From Bog-473 sp036489775 (GTDB taxonomy: Bacteria > Actinomycetota > Acidimicrobiia > Acidimicrobiales > RAAP-2): a stretch of DNA of 64,000 bases. How positions within the stretch are numbered: the stretch's first letter is position 1; the number at the start of each line of letters is the position of its first letter. A program made the position numbers and the translations under genes. Positions 33,482 through 41,060 of this stretch are shown here, piece by piece. The stretch is taken from contig DASXFC010000038.1 of assembly GCA_036489775.1 (NCBI GenBank), positions 62,001 to 126,000 of the forward strand, given 5' to 3'. A model generated the notes under the pieces. The model was not told the origin of the DNA. It saw only the letters and a program-made list of their open reading frames with translations, and ran no database searches.

Positions 33482-34702
33482 ATGAGAGCAAACCATCTGT
33501 CCACCGTGCCTGAGTTGCCGAGAACACCGGCCCAGGCCGGTTCTGAGGCGGAACTTCCGGCCGCACACTCGCAGAACGAGCGTCGCCCGGACATCCAGGG
33601 GCTTCGGGCTGTGGCAGTGGTGTTGGTCATCGCCGACCATGCCGGGGTTCCAGGCTTTGGCGGCGGTTTCATCGGCGTCGACGTGTTCTTTGTCATCAGC
33701 GGGTACGTCATCACCCAGCTGTTACTGCGAGAGGCTGCCAACGGTGCCCGTCGGGGGCTGGTTGACTTCTACTCCCGACGCATTCGCCGTATCGTGCCGG
33801 CCGCTACCGCGACTCTCGTCTTTACCATGCTGGTGGCCGAATTGCTTCTCGGGCCTCGAATGAACCCGCTCTTGGCCGGGGACGTTCGTTGGGCTTCACT
33901 GTTCGCCGCCAACTTCCGCCTCATCTCGACCGGGAGCAATTACTTCGTACCTGGAATACACCCCTCGTTGGTGACACATTTCTGGTCACTGGCTGTAGAG
34001 GAGCAGTTCTACATCGTCTGGCCGGTCGTCGTCTTCTCGATTGCCCGGTTTGTCGACCCGCGCTATTTGCATCGGGCCTTGGCCGTCACCCTCACCGCGG
34101 GTGTTGCGGTGTCCGCTTGGTGGTCGATCCACCTGTCAGCCATAAATCCCGTCGCCGCCTACTACTCGCCGTTCACCAGATTCTGGGAACTCGGTTTGGG
34201 TTGCCTGCTCGCCGTCGTGGCAAGCAACCGGCCCATTCGATCCGTCTGGGTCGAACGCTTGGCCGCGGGACTGGGCGTGGCGCTTCTCGTCGTGGCCCTC
34301 ACCACGTTGAACTCGGCCAGTGTCTACCCGGGCTGGCGCGCCTGGCTTCCGTGTCTGGCGACCGCAGCGCTTCTCTGGGCGGGAGTTGGCCGTGGTCGCA
34401 CCGTGGCGTCGTGGCTGCTGTCGACCCGTCCTCTGGGCTATCTGGGTGACCTCTCGTATTCCCTCTACCTTTTTCATTTTCCGTTGCTCGGGCTGGCCAA
34501 AGAAGCCCCCTCTTGGTTGAGCAGCGTGGATTGGCGCGTGCTCGCAATCGGCGGCACCGTCGTGTGCGCGATCTGCTCATTTCACCGACTGGAGGACCCA
34601 ATTCGTCGGTCACGGAAGCTCGCTGGCGACCCGGTCGCGGTGGCACTCCTCCTCGCTGTGTGTGTCGCCGCTTCGTGGACGGCGTCGGTCGTCTTGGGCT
34701 GA
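33482..34702 (+). CDS. Acyltransferase 3 family membrane protein (OafA/YrhL type)
   Basis: A 406-aa protein with about ten TM helices. Motifs: 'RRPDIQGLRAVAVVLVIADHAG' (family R..GLRA and catalytic His), 'GGGFIGVDVFFVISGYVIT', 'FYSRRIRRIVPAA' and 'HFWSLAVEEQFYIVWP'. These enzymes pass acetyl groups across the membrane to surface glycans; the neighbouring SGNH protein likely supplies the external half. ATG 33482 has GGAG 8 nt upstream; GTG 33428, overlapping the SGNH stop, is an alternative. Confidence 0.85.
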   Translation: MRANHLSTVPELPRTPAQAGSEAELPAAHSQNERRPDIQGLRAVAVVLVIADHAGVPGFGGGFIGVDVFFVISGYVITQLLLREAANGARRGLVDFYSRRIRRIVPAATATLVFTMLVAELLLGPRMNPLLAGDVRWASLFAANFRLISTGSNYFVPGIHPSLVTHFWSLAVEEQFYIVWPVVVFSIARFVDPRYLHRALAVTLTAGVAVSAWWSIHLSAINPVAAYYSPFTRFWELGLGCLLAVVASNRPIRSVWVERLAAGLGVALLVVALTTLNSASVYPGWRAWLPCLATAALLWAGVGRGRTVASWLLSTRPLGYLGDLSYSLYLFHFPLLGLAKEAPSWLSSVDWRVLAIGGTVVCAICSFHRLEDPIRRSRKLAGDPVAVALLLAVCVAASWTASVVLG

Positions 34703-35050
34703 CGGAAGCGCATGAACCACTTGCACCGTCGCACAAGGAACGATCAGCCCCGATGGCAGAAGCTCTGGTACCGGAGGGTAGTGACCAACGCGGTGGCGTC
34801 CATGTCGCCGCTTGGTTCAACTGCTCAGTTCCCGGCACGAGAGGGCACTTGGATCGCTTGTTGTCTCCCCGCGGGCGGCCTGAGGGGCATCCCAGTCGGC
34901 TGGTCCGAGGTGGACGTATATCCGACACTCTGAGTGGTATCTCCGCTCGGCTATGGACGGCCGCATCTCGTTCCCCGATTATCATCGGCGGAGTTCAACC
35001 ATCCGCGGGTTGTAGCAACCACGCAAAATCGACTGGACGTTTCCTCAATC
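34703..35050. other. Gap of about 350 bp without a supported gene
   Basis: Short open frames occur on the plus strand (for example 34712-34933), but their composition is unlike the neighbours and they show no family motif or ribosome site. I see no RNA gene or clear repeat here. Confidence 0.4.
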
Positions 35051-36130
35051 GTGACCGGTGCCGAGAAGTGCTCGACAACGAAGCCAGGTCTCCGATGCCG
35101 AGTGCAAGGGATCGCCAGTGCCGGGGCGGGAATGGTAGGCCTGGGTCTCGTAACCATGATCACCGCAACGGTGTTCGTATCCCCGAGACCCGTCGCGGCC
35201 GATCAAGTGTCCAATCTCAAAACGGAAGCGACCCAGATCTCCCGGGATCTCGTGCTGGAGCAGCTCCAGATCGGCACTTACCAACAGAAGTACGACGTCG
35301 ACCTCGCCAAGGTCCAACAGGACGAGGCCGAGATCGGATCCAGTCAGAAACAGATCCAAGCCGACACCAATCAGGTGAGCCGCGATCGCAAGCAGCTCCA
35401 ATCTGAAGTGGTATCGGCCTACGTCAACGGGGACCCGGAGGTCAGCGGGACAGGGGCCCTGTTCGGCAACCTTACGGAATCGGCGACGAGAGCAATGTAC
35501 GAAGAGGTCGTGACGGGTGACATCCCCATTACCATCGACTCCCTTCATACCGACGAGAACGGGTTGCGGGCCGAACGAGCCACACTCGTGCAGCAAGAGG
35601 CACGGGACCAAGCGACGACCGACCAGGAGGCAACCCTGGCCAACGAAGCGCGCCAGACCGAGGTCCAGCTCGCGTCCAAGCAATCAGAGATCACGGGTAA
35701 CCTCGCCGTGGCGGTGGCCCAGCAACAGGCGGCACAGACCGCCGCTGCCACAGCAGCAGTCCGGGCGGCCGAAGCCAAAGCCGCGGCGGCTGCCTCGCGC
35801 GGGTCAGGGACTTCCGCCGCCTCGACGGCAGCACAGGCCAGCGCGCCCGGTACTTCGTCGGGCGACCCGGCGCTGCCTCCCTTCCTCCGATGTGTCCTGC
35901 AGGCCGAGTCTGGCGGCAACTATCAAGACGTTTCACCGGGGGGCACGTACATGGGCGGTTTTCAATTCAGCCAGGCGACGTGGAACGAAGCGGCTGAGCT
36001 GGCTGGCATGCCGCAGCTCGTCAACGTCCCCCCGAACGAGGCGACGCCAGCCGAGCAAGACGATCTCGCCATCGCGCTCTACGATGCCGACGGCGAGCAG
36101 CCCTGGGACGACGCCTGCCGGACGAGCTGA
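35051..36130 (+). CDS. Secreted coiled-coil protein with C-terminal Rpf/transglycosylase-like domain
   Basis: A 359-aa protein. A signal-like hydrophobic segment (about 20-45, ending 'PVAADQ') precedes long Gln/Ala-rich coiled coils (about 50-250), an Ala/Ser linker, and a C-terminal lysozyme-fold domain 'FLRCVLQAESGGNYQDVSPGGTYMGGFQFSQATWNEAA'. The catalytic-type Glu is in QAESGG, and 'GEQPWDDAC' closes the fold, as in resuscitation-promoting factors. It resembles peptidoglycan hydrolases of the NlpC/Rpf secreted coiled-coil class. GTG 35051 is the best guess; no clear ribosome site. Confidence 0.7.
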   Translation: MTGAEKCSTTKPGLRCRVQGIASAGAGMVGLGLVTMITATVFVSPRPVAADQVSNLKTEATQISRDLVLEQLQIGTYQQKYDVDLAKVQQDEAEIGSSQKQIQADTNQVSRDRKQLQSEVVSAYVNGDPEVSGTGALFGNLTESATRAMYEEVVTGDIPITIDSLHTDENGLRAERATLVQQEARDQATTDQEATLANEARQTEVQLASKQSEITGNLAVAVAQQQAAQTAAATAAVRAAEAKAAAAASRGSGTSAASTAAQASAPGTSSGDPALPPFLRCVLQAESGGNYQDVSPGGTYMGGFQFSQATWNEAAELAGMPQLVNVPPNEATPAEQDDLAIALYDADGEQPWDDACRTS

Positions 36131-36641
36131 TGCCGGCCACCACTGTGCGCACCAGTGTGCTTGTCACGGGAGGCACTTCACCGTGGGGCCGTGGCAATGT
36201 CGGTCCCGAAGGCTGAGAAGCTGAATGACCCAATAGGCCGGTTCTTGGCCGACGATTCCTGTGGGCAAGTGCCTCTTGTGCCTCGAGGCGTGTGATCGTG
36301 GCCTCTTCGGAACTCGCGCCGTGTGCCGGGACCGGAATGCGATCGAGCGCCGATCGATACCGACGGAGCGAGCGATCAGCGTTTCGAACGATGTTGTTCG
36401 CCATGCCGATCAGCCAGGGCAGCGCGCTCGTGTTCGAGAGCCGCAGCTTGCGACGCCGTCGGAACGCCTCCATGAATACGACGCTGGTCAGATCCTCGGC
36501 GAGATCGAGGTTGCCAGTCCGCCGAGAGTAGTAGGCATAGACCGAACGTGAATGTCGCCTGAACAGCTCGCCGAAGGCCTCCGGTTCGCTCCCGGCCATC
36601 GCCAGGAGGTCGCCGTCGGTCACTTCGGAGAGTGCGGGCAC
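36021..36641 (-). CDS. Truncated ECF-type RNA polymerase sigma factor (region 2 only, likely non-functional)
   Basis: The first ~120 residues (36641 back to about 36270) are a good sigma region 2: 'AFGELFRRHSRSVYAYYSRRTGNLDLAEDLTSVVFMEAFRRR' and 'PWLIGMANNIVRNADRSLRRY'. After 'TRLEAQEALA' similarity stops where region 4 (-35 recognition) should begin. The remaining ~85 residues are Arg/Pro-rich and read antisense into the end of the Rpf-like gene (110-bp overlap). I read it as a 3'-truncated gene rather than a real 206-aa protein. Confidence 0.6.
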   Translation of the reverse strand: MPALSEVTDGDLLAMAGSEPEAFGELFRRHSRSVYAYYSRRTGNLDLAEDLTSVVFMEAFRRRRKLRLSNTSALPWLIGMANNIVRNADRSLRRYRSALDRIPVPAHGASSEEATITRLEAQEALAHRNRRPRTGLLGHSASQPSGPTLPRPHGEVPPVTSTLVRTVVAGISSSGRRRPRAARRRHRRARWRDRLARLASPRSGGR

Positions 36642-36799
36642 ACCTAATAGTGTCCGCAGGTCCCTAGAAAGTTCGAAATTCGGTCAAATTTCTACCCGCC
36701 AGGAGCAGGCACCGGGTCACGGGCAAAGGCACTGGCGGTAGGACAGCCCTCCTGCCTTATAACACCGGAGACGAGCCTCTGCCTGACAACAAAACCGCG

Positions 36800-37312
36800 T
36801 CAACGGCCACCCTGCCGGGTCGTGCCGTCGAGCAGTTCCCTCGCGATGTCGAGGTGCCCGGCATGCCGAGCCGTCTCCTCGATCATGTGCAACACGATCC
36901 AACGAACATCCGGAGGCTCGTAACTACCATGCTTGCCCAGTGGCGGAGCCCCGAGCGGGGTTGTCGCCAACACGGCCTCAGACCGCGCGCACTGGTCGCG
37001 GTAAAAGGCGATGACCTCCGTCGAGGGCTCGTCGGTTGTGAACACCACCGTGAGAGGGTCGTAAGGGGGCTGATCCTCGTCGAGTTCTCCTGGCAACTCC
37101 GGCTGTTTGCCCGCAACGACGCCTTGGAACCAGTGCCATTCGGCACCGCCCAGGTGCTCGAGCAGCCCTGCCGGCGTCCAGCCTGTGGGCACGACCGACC
37201 GATGCCAGTCCGCCTCATCCAGCCCCTCGACGACCGCCAAGACCGCTTCCCGCTGGCCGCGCAGAAAGTCTCGCAGCATCTCGTCGTCAGATTCGCGTTC
37301 GTCTTCAACCAC
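36800..37312 (-). CDS. DinB/DUF664 family protein
   Basis: A 170-aa four-helix DinB-superfamily protein. Motifs: 'MLRDFLRGQREAVLAVVEGLDEADWHRSVVPTGWTPAGLLEHLGGAEWHWF' in the first half and 'WIVLHMIEETARHAGHLDIARELLDG' at the end. The three His of the metal site are in LLEHLG and ETARHAGH. Members are metal-dependent, often using bacillithiol or mycothiol. GTG 37312 with GAGGAG 5 nt upstream is the start; the longer frame to 37435 is not needed. Confidence 0.8.
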   Translation of the reverse strand: MVEDERESDDEMLRDFLRGQREAVLAVVEGLDEADWHRSVVPTGWTPAGLLEHLGGAEWHWFQGVVAGKQPELPGELDEDQPPYDPLTVVFTTDEPSTEVIAFYRDQCARSEAVLATTPLGAPPLGKHGSYEPPDVRWIVLHMIEETARHAGHLDIARELLDGTTRQGGR

Positions 37313-37536
37313 ATTCGCTCCTCTCAAGTGGGCGAGTTCACCGGCAGGCTCCCCGGCCAACTGATCCCGAGTGACGTCGGTGGTCAACGTATCCACCGGA
37401 ACTAGCACCCGGCAAAGACCGCGGGGCGCCCACACCGCCGGATCGGTGGGCCTTCGAACCCACTATGAAAGCCAGAATCGGTCCTTAAGCGACGGCTTCA
37501 CTTGCGGAGAGGAGCACTGCGGCCGAGGCTATAAGT

Positions 37537-38217
37537 GTGGATGATGTGGAGACGTCGACCGACTCTGAAGCTCTAACAACCCAGCATCTTGACGTCTATG
37601 CGACCAAGAATGGTCAGTGGAATCCCGACAATGGAGACATCGAGATCCCTGCAGGCTGGGAGTTCTTGCCCTCTGGCGATGCCTTCTTGACCCGAACTGT
37701 CAGGGCTTCGGGCGCCTACTGGCTGTCGTGGCAACCGCGGAGCCAGAGCCGGCAGCATCGTCGGCTCCTCGGACTGTGGGCACCTAGCCAGGCAATTGAG
37801 GAAGCTCAGGTGCGCGCCGAGGAGACGGCCGCGCGGCGAGCGGCCAAGCGTGCCGTAGATGCTCAGTCACGTCAGCGTCAGGAAGATCTCTATCGAGACG
37901 AGCTAGAAGACGCCATCGTGCGCTTCCTCGACTTCGCCCAACAACACCAAGAACTCGAACGTCGGATCGCCAAAGAGACCGCAGCCCATGCAGCCGTTGT
38001 AGGCAGCGGCCGAGTGGGCCGGACCCGCATGCTCGCTATCGACGATCGGGCTGCTCTTAGCGTCCGGGCTTACATTCGGCACCGCTTCACGAGCTACCAC
38101 GATCACCTCGATGCATTATCGCCCGAGCACTGGGACGAGACGTATCTATACAGAGAGATCAAAGGAGGGGCGAACGAAGCGGTCGACCGCTTCCTCGCTG
38201 ATCACCGCCGCGCTTGA
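37537..38217 (+). CDS. DUF2293 domain-containing protein
   Basis: A 226-aa soluble protein matching the DUF2293 layout: N-terminal 'IPAGWEFLPSGDAFLTRTVRASG.YW', a charged helical middle 'EEAQVRAEETAARRAAKRA', 'VGSGRVGRTRMLAIDDRAALSVRAYIRHRFTSYHDHL' and a C-terminal 'REIKGGANEAVDRFLADHR'. Function is unknown. GTG 37537 is the only convenient start. Low-GC composition; last gene inside the island. Confidence 0.75.
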   Translation: MDDVETSTDSEALTTQHLDVYATKNGQWNPDNGDIEIPAGWEFLPSGDAFLTRTVRASGAYWLSWQPRSQSRQHRRLLGLWAPSQAIEEAQVRAEETAARRAAKRAVDAQSRQRQEDLYRDELEDAIVRFLDFAQQHQELERRIAKETAAHAAVVGSGRVGRTRMLAIDDRAALSVRAYIRHRFTSYHDHLDALSPEHWDETYLYREIKGGANEAVDRFLADHRRA

Positions 38218-38306
38218 GGCGTTGCACGCCGCCAGAAGGCACCCCTACCCCTAACGGCGAACAGGGCACCCACAATGCGACTGCATCAACGTGTCAAGCG
38301 GCGCGC

Positions 38307-38330
38307 AGAAGGGGCCCGCAGGCCCCTTCT
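38307..38330. terminator. Perfect 10-bp stem-loop downstream of the DUF2293 gene
   Basis: AGAAGGGGCC, loop CGCA, GGCCCCTTCT: a perfect GC-rich hairpin about 90 bp after the stop at 38217. No T-run follows on the plus strand. It most likely ends DUF2293 transcription. Confidence 0.6.
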
Positions 38331-38333
38331 TGC

Positions 38334-38438
38334 CGACCACCTCGCTCTGACTAACCGCCATATTACAGGACACATATCAACGGCGGCCGACCATTCCTTC
38401 TGATGCCCTGGGTCTGGACGACTGCCTTGCTCTGACTA
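38334..38438. repeat. Imperfect 20-bp direct repeat pair at the island end
   Basis: 38334-38353 and 38419-38438 match at 17 of 20 positions, both ending GCTCTGACTA, and start 85 bp apart. The second copy runs straight into a tRNA-like 3' end (38439-38473). They could be arm-type repeats of an old attachment region or debris of a duplicated tRNA. Confidence 0.4.
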
Positions 38439-38473
38439 CGCGAGGACACCGGGTTCGATCCCCGGCCGGGGCG
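38405..38473 (+). pseudogene. tRNA-like remnant (intact T-arm and acceptor 3' strand, broken D and anticodon arms)
   Basis: 38449-38465 form a perfect T-arm (CCGGG TTCGATC CCCGG), followed by acceptor strand CCGGGGC and discriminator G at 38473. GCCCTGG at 38405-38411 can pair with that acceptor strand (one G-T). In between, no D-arm with GG..AGA is present and the anticodon stem does not close on a 7-nt loop. At 69 nt it is also short. It is probably a dead tRNA or a second attachment-site relic. Confidence 0.45.
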
Positions 38474-38483
38474 TTCCACCCGA

Positions 38484-38559
38484 GAGTCGGGCTGCTGATG
38501 GCTAGTCACCGTCGATTCAGCAGCCCGACTCAGCGGGCTCAACTATGCGCTGAGTCGGG
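38484..38559. repeat. Two mutually exclusive perfect stem-loops beside tRNA-Gly
   Basis: Arm A (38484-38498, 15 nt) is perfectly complementary to 38517-38531. Arm B's right part (38524-38535) is perfectly complementary to arm C (38548-38559, 12 nt). The two pairings share 38524-38531, so only one hairpin can form at a time. On the minus strand the C-B hairpin comes about 23 nt after the tRNA-Gly 3' end and could terminate it. Confidence 0.55.
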
Positions 38560-38581
38560 GATATGGGGCACTACTGAAGAG

Positions 38582-38652
<71 letters not shown>

Positions 38653-38689
38653 GAATCGGTGGCAGTCTAAAGCGTCTACCGTCCCCCTC

Positions 38690-39070
38690 ATGGAAGCGCT
38701 GTTCGATCGGGTGGGTGGGGAGCCATTCTTCCTGGACCTGGTCGAACGCTTCTACCTGGGCGTCGCCGGGGATCCACTGCTTCGCCCGCTCTACCCTGAT
38801 GATCTGAGCGAGTCCATCAGCCATCTGGCGCTCTTTCTCATCCAGTACTGGGGTGGGCCCCCCACCTACAACGAGCAGCGGGGGCACCCGCGCCTGCGTA
38901 TGCGCCATGCACCCTTCGTGATCGGTCCGGCCGAGCGTGACGCCTGGATGCGCCATATGGATGCGGCGGTGGGCGCGCTTGAGGCGGCCGGGCGGGTCGG
39001 TCCGGGCGATGCCGAGGAACTCCGCAGCTATTTCGAGATGGCAGCCGGGTCGCTCGTCAACGCCCCCTGA
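38690..39070 (+). CDS. Group II truncated haemoglobin (GlbO-like)
   Basis: A 126-aa 2-on-2 globin: 'LFDRVGGEPFFLDLVERFYLGVAGDPLLRPLYP', 'QYWGGPPTYNEQRGHPRLRMRHAPFVIG' with the proximal His in MRHAPF, and 'ERDAWMRHM' carrying the Trp typical of group II. Such globins bind O2/NO and may help respiration or protect from NO. ATG 38690 lies 7 nt after TACCGT (38677-38682), so the transcript is probably leaderless. Convergent with the enoyl-CoA hydratase. Confidence 0.88.
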   Translation: MEALFDRVGGEPFFLDLVERFYLGVAGDPLLRPLYPDDLSESISHLALFLIQYWGGPPTYNEQRGHPRLRMRHAPFVIGPAERDAWMRHMDAAVGALEAAGRVGPGDAEELRSYFEMAAGSLVNAP

Positions 39071-39073
39071 CCT

Positions 39074-39877
39074 TCAGTCCTTGAAGTCGGGGGGCCGTTT
39101 CTCCTTGCGGGCCGCCACCGACTCCTGGAAGTTCTGCGTCGTGATACGTACGAAGAGCTGCGAGGTTCCTTCGGCGTCCATGTGGGCCTGCAGGCTCGAA
39201 GCGTCGAGGCTGTTCCAGAGCTGCCGCTTGGTGAGTTCGATGCCGGTCCGGCTCCAGCCGATGATGCGGTCGGCCAGATCGAAGACGTGCCCGAAGAGAT
39301 CGCCTTGGGACACCACGGTGGAGACCAGACCGATCCGCTCGGCTTCCTCAGCTGAAACGTCGCGTCCGGTCAACATGATCTCAGCCGCCCGGGACTGCCC
39401 GACCGAGCGGGGGAGGAGAAAGCTGAGACCGAGTTCGGCCGCTGTCAGCCCGTTGTTGATGCCGGCGGCCCGGAAGTAGGCCTCCTCGGCGGCCACCCGG
39501 ATGTCGGCGGCCAAGGCCAGGCAGAATCCGCCCCCGATGGCCGGACCGTTCACCGCCGCGATGACCGGCTGGTGCAGCCGCGTGAGTGTGGTGATCACGT
39601 CGTCGAGCAACTCCATCGAACGCAGGGCCATAGTCGGGAGCGTCAAGTCGTCGATGTTCGGGATGGTGCCCGGGTCCTCGAGGTCGGCCCCCGAGCAGAA
39701 GCCACTCCCGGCCCCGGTGATGACGACCACCCGGACCTCGTTGTCGTACCCGATCTCGCGCAGGGTGTCACGGAACGGGATCATGACGTCGAAGGCCATG
39801 GCATTCATCCGATCGGGGCGGTTGAGCGTGACCACGGCCACGCCCGGGTGGGACTTGTCGACGGTGACGAAGGACAT
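39074..39877 (-). CDS. Enoyl-CoA hydratase/isomerase family protein
   Basis: A 267-aa crotonase-fold protein. It has 'AVVTLNRPDRMNAMAFDVM', oxyanion-hole region 'GAGSGFCSGADLED' and 'NGPAIGGGFCLALAADIRVAAEEAYF', and the family C-terminal acyl region. The second acidic position lies near 'NNGLTAAELGLSFLLPRSVG' with Glu. Probable hydration of 2-enoyl-CoA in fatty-acid degradation; the exact substrate is unclear. ATG 39877 follows a possible -10 TACGCT (39884-39889 on the minus strand) by 6 nt. Confidence 0.85.
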   Translation of the reverse strand: MSFVTVDKSHPGVAVVTLNRPDRMNAMAFDVMIPFRDTLREIGYDNEVRVVVITGAGSGFCSGADLEDPGTIPNIDDLTLPTMALRSMELLDDVITTLTRLHQPVIAAVNGPAIGGGFCLALAADIRVAAEEAYFRAAGINNGLTAAELGLSFLLPRSVGQSRAAEIMLTGRDVSAEEAERIGLVSTVVSQGDLFGHVFDLADRIIGWSRTGIELTKRQLWNSLDASSLQAHMDAEGTSQLFVRITTQNFQESVAARKEKRPPDFKD

Positions 39878-39911
39878 CGGCGGAGCGTAGGGCGCGCCGG
39901 CCCTTCGGGGC

Positions 39912-40439
39912 CTATCGGTGCGAGGTCGGTTGGCGCCGGGCCATCCAGCGCAGGCGGGCCGCCCGGGCGTCCCAGGAGTAGACCACGGCGGTTCCGACCA
40001 AGAGGTCATGGAGGGCCCGGCGCTCACGTTGGTAGATGATGCCGACGAAACCCAAGAAGGCCGGAACGATGCTCAGAGGCACGCAGAGCGTGCGCAGCAC
40101 GGCTTGGCGGGTGCTGATGGATGCGCCGTCCGCCGTCACCACCTGGATCCCGAAGATGGCCATGCCGATGGTCTTCCCGCTCACCGCCCACGGGTAGGTG
40201 AAGTAGACGAACTCCCAGATCACCAGCAGGACAACCGTCAGGATCTGGTGGTGCGAGATGGTGAGGGAGTGCCCGGTGGTCAGCTCGCTGGCCAGCGAGA
40301 GCAGGCCGGCCCCGGCGCTGAAGAGACCCCAGGAGGCTCCGACATCGGCGCCGAAGGCCAGCAGGCGGCTGGCCGCGCCGGCGTAGTGGCCCTGACGGCC
40401 AACCGTCATCTCCACCGAGGGTGCCGGCAATGAGGTCAT
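39912..40439 (-). CDS. RDD family membrane protein
   Basis: A 175-aa protein with three or four TM helices. Family signatures: 'YAGAASRLLAFGADVGASW' (RDD-like Arg and Asp), 'FTYPWAVSGKTIGMAIFGIQVV' and 'RRALHDLLVGTAVVY'. RDD proteins are poorly understood; some are Na+/H+ antiporters. ATGA overlap makes it obligately coupled to the repeat protein encoded upstream. Confidence 0.85.
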   Translation of the reverse strand: MTSLPAPSVEMTVGRQGHYAGAASRLLAFGADVGASWGLFSAGAGLLSLASELTTGHSLTISHHQILTVVLLVIWEFVYFTYPWAVSGKTIGMAIFGIQVVTADGASISTRQAVLRTLCVPLSIVPAFLGFVGIIYQRERRALHDLLVGTAVVYSWDARAARLRWMARRQPTSHR

Positions 40440-40951
40440 GGTCCGACCTGGTGACCAACCAGGGCGGGCGGCCCGAGCGGCAGGTTGTCGATCTTGCGTC
40501 CGACCAACCGGTTACCCCAACGGAAGGCGAAGTCGTCCAGCCCGACCCCGTGGCTGCGCACCACGTCGAGCATCTCGGTCAGGACACCGGAGGTGGATCG
40601 GGCGATGATCGAGCCCAGCTCGGTGTGCTGCACCAGGTTGTCGATGTCGATCTGATCGGCGATGGCGTTCACGTCGATCCGGGCCACGATGCCCTCGATG
40701 TCGATGCGGTCGACGATCTTCTCGACATCGATCCGATCCACGATCTTGTCGATGTCGATGCGGTCGACGATGTGCTCGATGTTGACCCGATCGACGATCT
40801 TGTCCACGTCGACACGGCTGACGATCTTGTCGACGTCCACCTTGTCGATGACGGCGTCGATATCAATGGCGTCCACCACCAGGGAGACGATGCGGTCGGC
40901 GATGGCTTGGGCTAACTGGTCGATGCGCGACCCGGCCGGGCTGGGGCTCAT
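40436..40951 (-). CDS. Nonapeptide-repeat protein coupled to the RDD gene
   Basis: A 171-aa soluble protein. After an N-terminal helix (about 1-28), residues 30-115 form about nine tandem 9-residue repeats with consensus 'IVDR(I/V)D(I/V)(D/E)K'. The 27-bp DNA repeats are plain on the plus strand at 40660-40880. The C-terminal 50 residues are unique ('MLDVVRSHGVGLDDFAFRWGNRLVGRKI'). Regular hydrophobic/acidic spacing suggests a solenoid or amphipathic surface that may lie on the membrane. ATG 40951 is the first sensible start; no function is known. Confidence 0.7.
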   Translation of the reverse strand: MSPSPAGSRIDQLAQAIADRIVSLVVDAIDIDAVIDKVDVDKIVSRVDVDKIVDRVNIEHIVDRIDIDKIVDRIDVEKIVDRIDIEGIVARIDVNAIADQIDIDNLVQHTELGSIIARSTSGVLTEMLDVVRSHGVGLDDFAFRWGNRLVGRKIDNLPLGPPALVGHQVGP

Positions 40952-41060
40952 GGGCGGTGTCCGTCGTGTGTCACCGGTGTGATCCTTGCATCGGGCCCGG
41001 TGCGGGAGCGGGATGTCTGCGGTACGGTCGGTCTGACGGTCTCTCGACGAAGGAGCGTGA

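Larger units (their letters stand above)
27917..38581. mobile_element. Decayed tRNA-Gly-linked genomic island (about 10.7 kb)
   Basis: Bounded on the right by intact tRNA-Gly(TCC) and on the left by a direct repeat of its 3' half. Inside, GC is visibly lower (for example 28170-29000, 31450-32350 and 37500-38450), genes are less tightly packed, strands switch often, and a truncated sigma gene is present. Cargo is regulatory and envelope-related. No integrase, relaxase or phage gene is visible, so the element is probably immobile now. Boundaries rest on the repeat; the age and mechanism are inferred. Confidence 0.6.

Noticed and set aside
34712..34933. 73-aa open frame in the gap before the Rpf-like gene
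   Set aside because: No ribosome site, no family pattern, no TACCGT box; not distinguishable from chance.
38405..38473. A second functional tRNA
   Set aside because: T-arm and acceptor pair, but there is no D-arm and no 7-nt anticodon loop closed by a stem; kept only as a remnant.
27917..38581. Integrase, transposase or conjugation gene in the island
   Set aside because: All sizeable frames were inspected and none shows a tyrosine/serine recombinase, DDE or relaxase motif.
40660..40880. 27-bp direct repeats resembling a CRISPR array
   Set aside because: The repeats are contiguous without spacers and keep a protein frame; they encode the nonapeptide repeats.
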